DNA of 64,000 bases from the NCBI RefSeq assembly GCF_900116235.1, contig NZ_FPAA01000006.1, positions 170,853-234,852 on the forward strand. The letters are read 5' to 3'. This DNA is from Marininema halotolerans (GTDB lineage Bacteria; Bacillota; Bacilli; Thermoactinomycetales; DSM-45169). The notes beneath the pieces are model-generated. The model had not been told where the DNA came from. It was given only the letters and a program-made list of their open reading frames with translations, and did not search any database. Positions 45,464 to 53,073 of the stretch are shown in pieces. Every line of letters starts with the position of its first letter. The stretch's first letter is position 1. Position numbers and translations under genes: made by a program.

Positions 45464-46080
45464 AGGGGATTCATGCCCTACCTTCACGAAAGTTGATCTT
45501 GCTAATGGGCGGGCGCTCTCGGCGAATGGGTACTGACAAGGCTTTTCTAGAGATCAATGGGGAGCGGATGTTGGAGCGAGTCCTTCGCCGTCTTGATGGG
45601 GTTGGAGCGCCGGTAGTTGTATGTAATCAACATGTTGTTTTCCCTTCTATCAACGTTCCTGTCGTCAGGGATCATTGGGATCATCGGGGCCCATTAGCAG
45701 GAATTCATGCGGGACTTTCTCACGGAGAGGAAGAAATCGCCTTCGTAGTGGCTTGTGATATGCCCTTTGCTTCGGCAGCGGTTGCCCATTTTTTAATGGA
45801 TGTGATGATGAAGAAAAAGGTGGATGCGGTCGTTCCTCGTGTAGGGCAGAGGGAGCACCCGTTGTTTGCAGTGTATCATCGCCGCATCCTCCCCATCGTA
45901 GAATCGATCCTAACAAAGGAAAAAGATTACTCGATGCATCATTTGTTGCGCTGTATTCAAGCGCACTATGTGGAACAGGTTAGGGGATTGACCCCTGTCG
46001 AATTGAATCAGGCACTTTTTAATATGAATCACCCGGGTGATCACCTGTTGGCAAAAGCTTGGCTATACTCGGAAAAATAA
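45460..46080 (+). CDS. mobA: Molybdenum cofactor guanylyltransferase
   Basis: A 206-residue MobA-type nucleotidyltransferase that attaches GMP to molybdopterin. The GTP-binding signature [17 protein letters not shown] (about 14-30), [17 protein letters not shown] and the metal aspartate in VACDMPF are visible. The GTG start overlaps the uvrC stop (GTGA), so translation is coupled. No other molybdenum cofactor gene is in the window, so partners lie elsewhere. Confidence 0.88.
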   Translation: MKGIHALPSRKLILLMGGRSRRMGTDKAFLEINGERMLERVLRRLDGVGAPVVVCNQHVVFPSINVPVVRDHWDHRGPLAGIHAGLSHGEEEIAFVVACDMPFASAAVAHFLMDVMMKKKVDAVVPRVGQREHPLFAVYHRRILPIVESILTKEKDYSMHHLLRCIQAHYVEQVRGLTPVELNQALFNMNHPGDHLLAKAWLYSEK

Positions 46081-46084
46081 AAAC

Positions 46085-46133
46085 AGCCCCCACCGATTGT
46101 TCTCAATACGAGATTTCGATGGGGGCTTATTTT
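46085..46133. terminator. Bidirectional terminator between mobA and tatA
   Basis: AGCCCCCACCGA (46085-46096) pairs with TCGATGGGGGCT (46116-46127) with one mismatch, followed by TATTTTTT. Confidence 0.85.
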
Positions 46134-46358
46134 TTACGCTTTTGGTTCATTCTTGAGATTTGTTGTGCGGGTGTCGGTGGTGATTGAGTCAGCGTCCTGA
46201 GATTCCTGGGTCTGAGAAGGACTGGAAACCGCATTTTTAAATTCTCGCAACGTACGTCCTGCAGATCGGCCTAACTCAGGTAACTTTTTAGGGCCGAACA
46301 GGAGCAACGCGACGAGGATAATCAGGATGAGACCAGGCATGCCCATTTGACTAAGCAT
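46134..46358 (-). CDS. tatA: Twin-arginine translocase subunit TatA
   Basis: A 74-residue TatA with one N-terminal membrane segment ([17 protein letters not shown]), the conserved [23 protein letters not shown] amphipathic helix and an acidic, disordered tail. TatA forms the channel for folded twin-arginine proteins. AAGGGAG lies nine bases before the ATG at 46358. No tatC is adjacent, so the partner is elsewhere. It is convergent with mobA and divergent from the SCP2 gene. Confidence 0.9.
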   Translation of the reverse strand: MLSQMGMPGLILIILVALLLFGPKKLPELGRSAGRTLREFKNAVSSPSQTQESQDADSITTDTRTTNLKNEPKA

Positions 46359-46441
46359 TCCCTACAACTCCCTTCTCGCAATTTTACACACACTCATTAT
46401 CTTTAATATTCCCAAGCTAAAACTATCACATCCGTGGCGAA

Positions 46442-46471
46442 TTGACAAAAGGGGAGAGAGAGGGCTACACT
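46442..46471 (+). promoter_or_regulatory. Promoter of the SCP2-domain gene
   Basis: TTGACA (46442-46447) and TACACT (46466-46471) are 18 bases apart, the same hexamers and spacing as the fadR promoter at 38,157. Confidence 0.75.
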
Positions 46472-46487
46472 TAATTTATCATCATCA

Positions 46488-46505
46488 TGAATGAATATTC
46501 ATTCA
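46488..46505. promoter_or_regulatory. FadR-type operator before the SCP2-domain gene
   Basis: TGAATGAATATTCATTCA is a perfect 18-bp palindrome and a complete match to the FadR box TGAATGAMTANTCATTCA. It lies 16 bases after the -10 and 17 bases before the start codon. Confidence 0.9.
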
Positions 46506-46521
46506 AATAGGAGGCTTTTTG

Positions 46522-46854
46522 ATGTCGACACAAGATCTACTACAAACGATGACCCAACGAATGAATGAACGCCCGGATGGGATTCAAAATGTGAAAGCGG
46601 TATATCAATTTGATTTAAAAGGGGATGGCGGTGTGACCTCCCATCAAGTACGCCTCGCAGATGGTTCTGCAGAATATGCTGAGGGTACTCCTTTTGAAGC
46701 AGATTGCACCTTGCAATTATCCGATGATCACTTTATTAAATTAGCTGAAGGTAAGCTAAACCCTGCGACTGCCATGATGACTGGAAAGCTGAAATTGAAG
46801 GGTAGCATGGGATTAGCTGCAAAACTACAAAGCTTATTAAAAGACTATCAATAA
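46522..46854 (+). CDS. SCP2 sterol-carrier-domain protein
   Basis: A 110-residue single-domain SCP2 protein. The fold is visible as NVKAVYQFDLKGDGG, the strand DCTLQLSDDHFIKLAEGKLNPATAMMTGKLKLKGSMGLAAKL and the terminal helix. SCP2 domains bind lipids such as acyl-CoAs or fatty acids in a hydrophobic cavity. The ATG at 46522 has AGGAGG seven bases upstream. The perfect FadR operator directly before it argues for a part in fatty-acid degradation or acyl-CoA binding. It stands alone, 8 kb from lcfA-fadR. Confidence 0.87.
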   Translation: MSTQDLLQTMTQRMNERPDGIQNVKAVYQFDLKGDGGVTSHQVRLADGSAEYAEGTPFEADCTLQLSDDHFIKLAEGKLNPATAMMTGKLKLKGSMGLAAKLQSLLKDYQ

Positions 46855-46927
46855 TAGAGAATGGATTCACACGCTTTTAATATGGATGGTACTTAAATCC
46901 ATTCCGTTATTTGCCGGTAACTAAACA

Positions 46928-46957
46928 TTGTTTATCAGGTAACAGATGTGTTACGAT
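46928..46957 (+). promoter_or_regulatory. Possible promoter of the lysC leader
   Basis: TTGTTT (46928-46933) and TACGAT (46952-46957) are 18 bases apart. Both are imperfect, but the position about 55 bases before the riboswitch is right. Confidence 0.45.
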
Positions 46958-47009
46958 GGCAGATAAATGATGTTGTTGAACACAAAACAAACAAATACCT
47001 CACAAACCA

Positions 47010-47205
47010 TGTGTGAATGAGAGGCGCAAGGGACCATGAGTATCCACCGCGAGGAAACGGTATCTGTTGACCGGTGGAAAAAGGGGTCATTGCCGAAGTC
47101 GATCACCCTACCGAAGGGGAGCGACTGGGTCCGTCACTGAATAAGGGCGGGACTGTCACGGAGTTATCCGTGGAGCACTGATATCACCGGGATTGAGTGA
47201 GGCTG
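47010..47205 (+). promoter_or_regulatory. Lysine riboswitch (L box)
   Basis: The conserved lysine-aptamer segments appear in order: AGAGGCGCAAG (47020-47030), GAGTATCCACC, GGGGTCATTGCCGAAG, GGGGAGCGACTGGGTCCGTC, TGAATAAGGGCGGGACTGTCACGG in pieces to about 47165, and the closing helix near 47180-47200. Lysine binding should favour the terminator that follows and shut off lysC. Confidence 0.93.
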
Positions 47206-47213
47206 TGGGCCAT

Positions 47214-47262
47214 CACAAAGGCAACGGCTGGAACTTCCCGCTGTTGCCTTTGTGTATTTTTA
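47214..47262 (+). terminator. Terminator of the lysine riboswitch
   Basis: CACAAAGGCAACGGC (47214-47228) pairs over 15 bases with GCTGTTGCCTTTGTG (47240-47254, one G-U), followed by TATTTTT. Confidence 0.93.
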
Positions 47263-47308
47263 ATCCGGTATGGAATGGCCAAAAAAGAGAGGAGATTTTA
47301 TTAGGATC

Positions 47309-48547
47309 ATGGGCATTGTCGTTCAGAAATTTGGTGGGACGTCTGTTGGTAGTGTAGAACGCATCCAGAAAGTAGCTGAGCGGGTGGCACAGGCTCATGC
47401 TAAAGGAAATCAGGTCGTTGTCACTGTCTCTGCCATGGGAAAGACGACAGATGAACTGGTTTCTTTAGCAAAGCAGATGAGTGATCATCCGCCAGAGCGA
47501 GAGATGGACGTCCTTTTAACCACTGGTGAACAAGTAACGATTGCACTTCTCAGCATGGCGCTAATGCAAAAAGGATTACAAGCACATCCCATGACAGGCT
47601 GGCAAGCGGGAATTCATACGGATGCGATCCATGGTAAAGCACGGATTGATCATATTGATCCAAACAAAATAAAAAAATGCTTGGATGCTGGGGAAATCGT
47701 GATTGTGGCGGGCTTTCAGGGGATCTCTCCCGATGGCGAGATCACTACTTTAGGTCGAGGTGGTTCTGATACAACAGCGGTCGCCCTTGCTGCTTCACTG
47801 AAGGCGGAGCGATGTGAAATTTATACCGATGTGACGGGAGTTTATACTGCAGATCCACGGATTGCTCCCCAGGCGAGTAAGCTAACAGAAATCTCCTATG
47901 AGGAAATGCTAGAGTTAGCGAACTTGGGAGCGGGTGTTTTACATCCTCGATCGGTAGAGTGTGCGATGACGCATCAGGTTCAACTGGTGGTACGCTCTAG
48001 CTTTTGTGAAGAGGATGGTACGATGGTAAAGGAGGCAGGACAAATGGAAGAAGAAATGAACGTCAGAGGAGTCGCCCACGACTTGCATGTTGCTCGAATC
48101 AAGGTACTGGGACTTCCCAATCAGTCGGAAACATTGAGCACATTATTTACACGTTTGTCCGAGGCAACCATCAATGTGGATATGATTGTGACGAGTGAAC
48201 ATGAACAAGAAAGAATTAGTGTGGCTTTTAGTGTCCACGAAGAAGAAGGGGACAAAGCGAGGGAGGTAATCCTTCAGTTACAGGATGAACTTGGTTATCA
48301 AGACGTAATATCGGAAACGGGGCTTGCGAAGGTGTCTACCGTTGGAGCAGGCATGGTGACGAATCCAGGAGTGGCGGCTCGGATGTTTAACACGTTGTCC
48401 GAAGCGGGGATAAAAATTAAAATGGTTTCAACCTCAGAGATTAAAATCTCTTGTGTGATTCCACGGGATCAAGCGCAACAAGCAGTGCGTACATTACACA
48501 CCGCCTTTGGTTTAGATGCGAAGCACGAAGTGCTCCTAGAGGCGTAA
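47309..48547 (+). CDS. lysC: Lysine-sensitive aspartokinase (alpha chain)
   Basis: A 412-residue aspartate kinase of the B. subtilis aspartokinase II type. The kinase domain (1-240) has VVQKFGGTSVGS, VVTVSAMGKTTDELV, TTLGRGGSDTTAVALAA and EIYTDVTGVYTADPR. Two ACT domains follow (about 262-405). The ATG at 47309 fits the family start (MGIVVQKFGG), but the GAGAGGAGA is some 15 bases away; an ATT at 47300 is closer to it, so the start is slightly uncertain. It is regulated by the L box upstream and an in-frame beta chain is encoded inside. Confidence 0.94.
   Translation: MGIVVQKFGGTSVGSVERIQKVAERVAQAHAKGNQVVVTVSAMGKTTDELVSLAKQMSDHPPEREMDVLLTTGEQVTIALLSMALMQKGLQAHPMTGWQAGIHTDAIHGKARIDHIDPNKIKKCLDAGEIVIVAGFQGISPDGEITTLGRGGSDTTAVALAASLKAERCEIYTDVTGVYTADPRIAPQASKLTEISYEEMLELANLGAGVLHPRSVECAMTHQVQLVVRSSFCEEDGTMVKEAGQMEEEMNVRGVAHDLHVARIKVLGLPNQSETLSTLFTRLSEATINVDMIVTSEHEQERISVAFSVHEEEGDKAREVILQLQDELGYQDVISETGLAKVSTVGAGMVTNPGVAARMFNTLSEAGIKIKMVSTSEIKISCVIPRDQAQQAVRTLHTAFGLDAKHEVLLEA
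48044..48547 (+). CDS. lysC: In-frame internal aspartokinase beta chain
   Basis: Inside lysC an ATG at 48044 (codon 246) is preceded by AAAGGAGG (48028-48035) at a spacing of eight bases. B. subtilis aspartokinase II is known to make a beta subunit from an internal start at the equivalent methionine (246). The product here would be 167 residues containing the two ACT domains and would form an alpha2-beta2 enzyme. Confidence 0.75.
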   Translation: MEEEMNVRGVAHDLHVARIKVLGLPNQSETLSTLFTRLSEATINVDMIVTSEHEQERISVAFSVHEEEGDKAREVILQLQDELGYQDVISETGLAKVSTVGAGMVTNPGVAARMFNTLSEAGIKIKMVSTSEIKISCVIPRDQAQQAVRTLHTAFGLDAKHEVLLEA

Positions 48548-48549
48548 TG

Positions 48550-48607
48550 TGAAAACATACCTATAAGCCGCGGCGGAAAGTAGCCGCGGCTTATAGGTAT
48601 GTTTTCA
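48550..48607 (+). terminator. 25-bp perfect hairpin after lysC
   Basis: Positions 48550-48574 and 48583-48607 are perfectly complementary over 25 bases, around a loop of eight (GGAAAGTA). The core is GCCGCGGC. The arm ends in GTTTTCATTC, so a short T-run exists. It lies three bases after the lysC stop codon and probably terminates transcription. Confidence 0.75.
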
Positions 48608-49460
48608 TTCACAACAGCAGTATCGACAATGAGAAAAAGGGTAGCAGATCGATAATGATTACTTTAGCAGATTCGTTGGGGATTTCTTTATTTTTTATCC
48701 GATTAATCAAACAAAATTAAAAATAAGCGCGATTTTATGTGCTGGTAATTCACCTAACTATTATATTTATGCATAAAAAATAAATTTACACTACCACCTA
48801 CTATAGAGAACGGAGGTAATTTTTTCACGGAAGGATGTGAAGACTAGAATGTTCAATCTATCACATTTTCAGCCATTCAAAGTTGACCGGGTCGACCTTG
48901 TGTTTCTCCTTCGCCAATTGATTGAATCTGTCCTGCAGGCTGTGTTTGTATATTTTCTCTAAGGCATTTCCTTTGATGGCATATGAGAAAGAACTTTTTG
49001 CAAGAAAGACTTATGTACTTGCGGTTGGGTTGTCTGTATAATATTAGAATTTTTTTATGTGAGTAGATGGGTCTTCTATTTGATTACTTCCATTCTGAAG
49101 TACCCAACGGAAGTGTTTTTGGGATGCTTTAGAATGGTAATAATAGTCAATCGAGAAGATAATATTAAAAAATTATTATGAACTTTAAATAATATATCAA
49201 TAATACCTTTGATTAATTAAATAATTTAATATAAATAAATATTTTAATGCATAAAAAATTCAAATAAATTAAATATATATTTATTTTTAATAAATAAAAA
49301 CTTCGGTCTATTTTGCAGGACTTTTCTCAACATAATGGAATATAAATTAATGGGGCGATGGCCCGTTCAACCTTGCTGTTGGAATTCCTTCATTTTCCAA
49401 ACGAGAACGGGTCGCTTGCAAACAAATTTGTTTGTTTATTTCTCAAGGGGGTTATATCTC
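48608..49460. other. AT-rich region without a convincing gene
   Basis: Around 850 bases between lysC and oppA, very AT-rich from 49140 to 49300. One TATAAT (about 49036) and one 37-codon frame (48849-48962) are the only marks. The stretch 49060-49115 can form an imperfect hairpin (ACTTCC..GGAAGT). The oppA promoter should lie here, but no site could be chosen with confidence. Confidence 0.55.
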
Positions 49461-51110
49461 ATGTCGAAGAGCTTAATCAAATGGCTGGGTATCTGCATGG
49501 CTCTGATGTTAGTTCTACTGACTGCCTGTACGGGCAATGAAAGTAGCGATGCAGGAAAAGGAAACAGTAATCTGGCCAAAGAGCAGGTCCTCAATGTTGG
49601 GAGTATGTCAAGTGAACCACCGGGTCTGGATCCGTTAAAAGCACAAGATAGTGCTTCAGGGTTGGTTCTTTCCCAAATGATGGAGGGGCTTGCCACGACC
49701 GACACGGAAGGAAAAGTACTTCCGGGAATCGCAGAAAAATGGGAGGCCAACGAAGATAGTAGTGAGTTCACCTTCCACTTAAGGGATGCCAAATGGTCTA
49801 ATGGCGATCCTGTGACCGCCATGGATTTTGAATATGCGTGGAAACGTATGCTCGATCCGAAAAACGCAGCAATCTACGCTTACCAACTTTACTATCTGAA
49901 AAATGGCGAAAAATACAATCAAGGCAAAGCAAAAGTGGACGATGTAGGTGTGAAGGCAGTCGATGATAAGACGCTTAAAGTCACCTTGGAAAAACCAACG
50001 CCCTATTTCCCTAGTTTGACTGCGTTCTACGCGTTACTTCCTGTAAACAAGAAGGTAGCAGAGAAGGATAAAAACTGGGCAGGCGAAGCAAGTACCTATG
50101 TTTCAAATGGTGCATTCAAGATGAAAGAATGGAAACACAATTCAAAAATTGTTTTAGAAAAGAACGATCAATACTACAAGAAGAAAAAAGTGAAGATTAC
50201 CCAAATCAACTTTCCCTTTGTAGCGGATTCGAAAACAGGTTATCAGCAATTTGAATCAGGAGAACTGGATGAAGGGAATGGCAATATCGTTCCTTCGGAT
50301 CTAACGAAATCTCTCCTTGATAAAAAAGAAGCAAAAGCTGATCCCAATCCTGCATCCTATGGCATTGACTTTAATACCAAGGAAAAGCCGTTTACCAATG
50401 CAAAGGTTCGACGTGCTTTTGCTTTAGCCATTGATCGGAAATCGATTGTGGAAAATGTTACCCAAGGAGGACAAGAGCCTGCTGATGGCTGGGTGCCTTG
50501 GGGAATGCCAGATTTTAGTTCGGATAAGGAATGGGTTAAAAACCATGATCAGTATTTGAAGCCGACTGCAGAACCTTCGAAAGCGAAAAAATTACTAAAA
50601 GAAGGTCTGAAAGAAGAAGGTCTGGATAACATGCCAACGGTGACTTTCAGTTATAACACGGACGATGGTCATAAAAAAATTGCGGAAGCTCTTCAGCAAA
50701 TGTGGAAAAAGAACCTGGGCGTTGATGTGAAATTGGCCAATATGGAATGGAAAGTTTTCCTTGAGAAAAAGAAATCTGGAGACTATGATTTTGCTCGAAC
50801 AGGTTGGTTGCCAGATTATATTGACCCCATGACATTCATGGACATGTATATGACAGGTTCTGGTCAAAATGATGCCAAGTATAGTAATAAGAAATTTGAT
50901 AAGTTGATTAAAAAGGCGAAATCTAGCAATGATCAAGATCAACGGATGAAAGCGATGCACCAGGCAGAGGATATTATGATGGAAGATATGCCGGTGGCAC
51001 CTCTTTATTGGTATACGCGTGTCTATATGGAAAAGGATTACGTGAAAAATGTAAAACGAAGTATCGATGGAAACGTTTACTACACTGAAGCTTATCTGAC
51101 TGAACATTAA
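49461..51110 (+). CDS. oppA: Oligopeptide-binding lipoprotein OppA
   Basis: A 549-residue extracellular solute-binding protein (family 5) that delivers peptides to the OppBCD transporter. The lipoprotein signal ends in LLTAC with the modified cysteine at 23. Family blocks include LDPLKAQDSASG, FTFHLRDAKWSNGDPVTAMDFEYAWKR, and FTNAKVRRAFALAIDRKSIVE. ATG at 49461 with AAGGGGG nine bases upstream gives a proper signal peptide; a longer frame from 49335 does not. First gene of oppABCD. Confidence 0.94.
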   Translation: MSKSLIKWLGICMALMLVLLTACTGNESSDAGKGNSNLAKEQVLNVGSMSSEPPGLDPLKAQDSASGLVLSQMMEGLATTDTEGKVLPGIAEKWEANEDSSEFTFHLRDAKWSNGDPVTAMDFEYAWKRMLDPKNAAIYAYQLYYLKNGEKYNQGKAKVDDVGVKAVDDKTLKVTLEKPTPYFPSLTAFYALLPVNKKVAEKDKNWAGEASTYVSNGAFKMKEWKHNSKIVLEKNDQYYKKKKVKITQINFPFVADSKTGYQQFESGELDEGNGNIVPSDLTKSLLDKKEAKADPNPASYGIDFNTKEKPFTNAKVRRAFALAIDRKSIVENVTQGGQEPADGWVPWGMPDFSSDKEWVKNHDQYLKPTAEPSKAKKLLKEGLKEEGLDNMPTVTFSYNTDDGHKKIAEALQQMWKKNLGVDVKLANMEWKVFLEKKKSGDYDFARTGWLPDYIDPMTFMDMYMTGSGQNDAKYSNKKFDKLIKKAKSSNDQDQRMKAMHQAEDIMMEDMPVAPLYWYTRVYMEKDYVKNVKRSIDGNVYYTEAYLTEH

Positions 51111-51129
51111 ACAAACTCAGCTAGGATAA

Positions 51130-51161
51130 GCAAAGTCACTCCTTTTATGGAGTGACTTTGC
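51130..51161 (+). other. 13-bp hairpin between oppA and oppB without a T-run
   Basis: GCAAAGTCACTCC (51130-51142) pairs perfectly with GGAGTGACTTTGC (51149-51161). No T-tract follows. Such stems between a binding-protein gene and its permease genes often protect the upstream mRNA or end part of the transcription. Confidence 0.8.
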
Positions 51162-51198
51162 CAATTCCTGGGCTTTGACAACACAGGAGGTGAGGTCG

Positions 51199-52131
51199 TT
51201 GCTTCACTTTATTGGAAGACGAGTGGTTCTGATGTTGCTTTCATTATGGGTAATTGCCACCTTAACATTTGTACTGATGAAAAGTATTCCTGGGGATCCT
51301 TTTACCTCAGAGAAAAAGTATCCGCCTCAAACCATCGCCAATTTAAAAGCACAATATGGGTTGGACAAGTCTATTCCAGAACAGTATGTCACGTATTTAA
51401 AAAACCTGGTTACCTTTGATTTGGGTTTTTCAATTAACAATACATCCCGAACAGTAAATGACATGCTCTCGGATGGGTTCCCCATATCAGCAGAACTTGG
51501 AGGGTACTCGGTATTCTTGGCCTTATGTGCGGGTGTATTGATGGGATCTGTAGCCGCTCTTTGGCAAGGGCGTCTACCCGATTATGCGATGATGATTCTT
51601 GCAGTCATCGGAATTTCCGTCCCCAGTTTTGTATTGGCGCCATTTTTACAAAAATACTTGGGGCTTGAATGGCGGTTATTACCGCTAGCAGGGTGGGGGA
51701 AACCTGAACAAATCATTTTACCTGCGAGTGCGCTCGCCTTAGGGCAGGTGGCGTTGATTGCTCGTTTGATGCGCTCAAGCATGTTAGATGTCGTCACCCA
51801 AGATTATATTCGCACCGCCCGTGCCAAGGGACTTCCTCCCTGGCGAGTGGTGAGTCGGCATACGATCCGAAATGCAATTATTCCAGTCGTAACCATTATG
51901 GGACCAGCAATTGCCGCTGTCTTAACCGGTTCATTTGTCATTGAAAAAATATTCTCAATTCCAGGCATGGGAAAATACTTTGTAGAGAGCATCACAAATC
52001 GTGATTATCCGGTGATTATGGGTACAACCATTTTCTATGCCAGTTTTTTAATCTTAATGAATCTCATTGTGGATTTGATGTATGGTTGGATCGATCCGCG
52101 TATTAAAGTGAGTGGAAGGGAGGGGAGCTAA
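51199..52131 (+). CDS. oppB: Oligopeptide ABC transporter permease OppB
   Basis: A 310-residue inner-membrane permease with about six membrane segments and the binding-protein-dependent permease motif YIRTARAKGLPPWRVVSRH (EAA loop, about 200-218). It forms the channel with OppC. The start is TTG at 51199 with AGGAGG about eight bases upstream; an earlier TTG at 51175 lies before that site. It follows oppA after the hairpin. Confidence 0.93.
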   Translation: MLHFIGRRVVLMLLSLWVIATLTFVLMKSIPGDPFTSEKKYPPQTIANLKAQYGLDKSIPEQYVTYLKNLVTFDLGFSINNTSRTVNDMLSDGFPISAELGGYSVFLALCAGVLMGSVAALWQGRLPDYAMMILAVIGISVPSFVLAPFLQKYLGLEWRLLPLAGWGKPEQIILPASALALGQVALIARLMRSSMLDVVTQDYIRTARAKGLPPWRVVSRHTIRNAIIPVVTIMGPAIAAVLTGSFVIEKIFSIPGMGKYFVESITNRDYPVIMGTTIFYASFLILMNLIVDLMYGWIDPRIKVSGREGS

Positions 52132-52134
52132 CCG

Positions 52135-53058
52135 ATGGGGATACCAGCACAACGATTTGAACCTTCTCCAAAGAGGCAGGCAGCGATGGAGGTCCTTTCA
52201 CGTCCCAGTGTAACCTACTGGCAGGATGTGTGGCGCCGTTTACGGAAAAATCGCCTGGCGATCGTGGGTTTGATTGGAGTAGCACTGCTGATTCTGATGG
52301 CGATTATTGGCCCCTATCTTCAGGACTATAGCTACTATGAACAAAACCTTGCAACGGGCAAAAATCTCCCTCCCTCGGGCGAACACCTCTTTGGTACGGA
52401 TGACCTGGGTCGGGATGTGTTTGTAAGAGTCTGGTATGGTGCGCGAATCTCCCTCATCGTTGGATTTTCTGCAGCGCTGATTGATTTAGTGATTGGCGTG
52501 CTCTGGGGAGGATTTGCTGGCTTTAAAGGGGGCCGAATCGATGAGTTCATGATGCGAATCGTCGATGTGCTCTGGGGGCTTCCCTACCTACTCATTGTGA
52601 TTTTGATCTTGGTTGTGATGAATGATCCCGGGTTAATCCCGATTTTAATTGCCCTGACCATTACGGGTTGGCTTAATATGGCTCGGTTGGTGCGAGGACA
52701 GATCTTACAGCTGAAGGAACAGGAATTTGTGTTAGCAGCGCAAACATTAGGGGCAAGTACCAGACGCTTAATGTTTAAACATTTAATTCCGAATGTAATG
52801 GGTCCCATTATCGTCATGATCACTTTTACTGTACCGACAGCGATTTTTGCTGAGGCCTTCTTAAGCTTTTTGGGTCTAGGGATCCAAGCTCCCTTTGCCA
52901 GTTGGGGAACCATGATCAGTGATTCCCTCATTGTGATCTTGATGGATGACTGGTGGCGTCTCTTTTTCCCAGCTTTCTTTTTAAGCATGACGTTGCTCGT
53001 GTTTAACTTTTTGGGTGACGGTTTACGTGATGCACTTGATCCGAAAATGCGAAAGTAA
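52135..53058 (+). CDS. oppC: Oligopeptide ABC transporter permease OppC
   Basis: A 307-residue permease with an N-terminal OppC_N segment (VWRRLRKNRLAIVGLIGVALL) and six membrane segments. The family blocks HLFGTDDLGRDVFVRVWYGARISL and EFVLAAQTLGASTRRLMFKHLIPN (EAA loop) are clear. It starts three bases after oppB, with GGAGGGGAG upstream. Confidence 0.94.
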   Translation: MGIPAQRFEPSPKRQAAMEVLSRPSVTYWQDVWRRLRKNRLAIVGLIGVALLILMAIIGPYLQDYSYYEQNLATGKNLPPSGEHLFGTDDLGRDVFVRVWYGARISLIVGFSAALIDLVIGVLWGGFAGFKGGRIDEFMMRIVDVLWGLPYLLIVILILVVMNDPGLIPILIALTITGWLNMARLVRGQILQLKEQEFVLAAQTLGASTRRLMFKHLIPNVMGPIIVMITFTVPTAIFAEAFLSFLGLGIQAPFASWGTMISDSLIVILMDDWWRLFFPAFFLSMTLLVFNFLGDGLRDALDPKMRK

Positions 53059-53073
53059 GGAGGGGGTGAATGG

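Noticed and set aside
46934..46957. GTAACAGATGTGTTAC as a possible operator in the lysC promoter
   Set aside because: The dyad is short (five bases per arm) and lysC control is explained by the lysine riboswitch.
50595..51107. A 170-codon minus-strand frame inside oppA
   Set aside because: It is antisense to oppA, His/Phe-rich as expected of a shadow of Lys/Glu codons, with no start signal.
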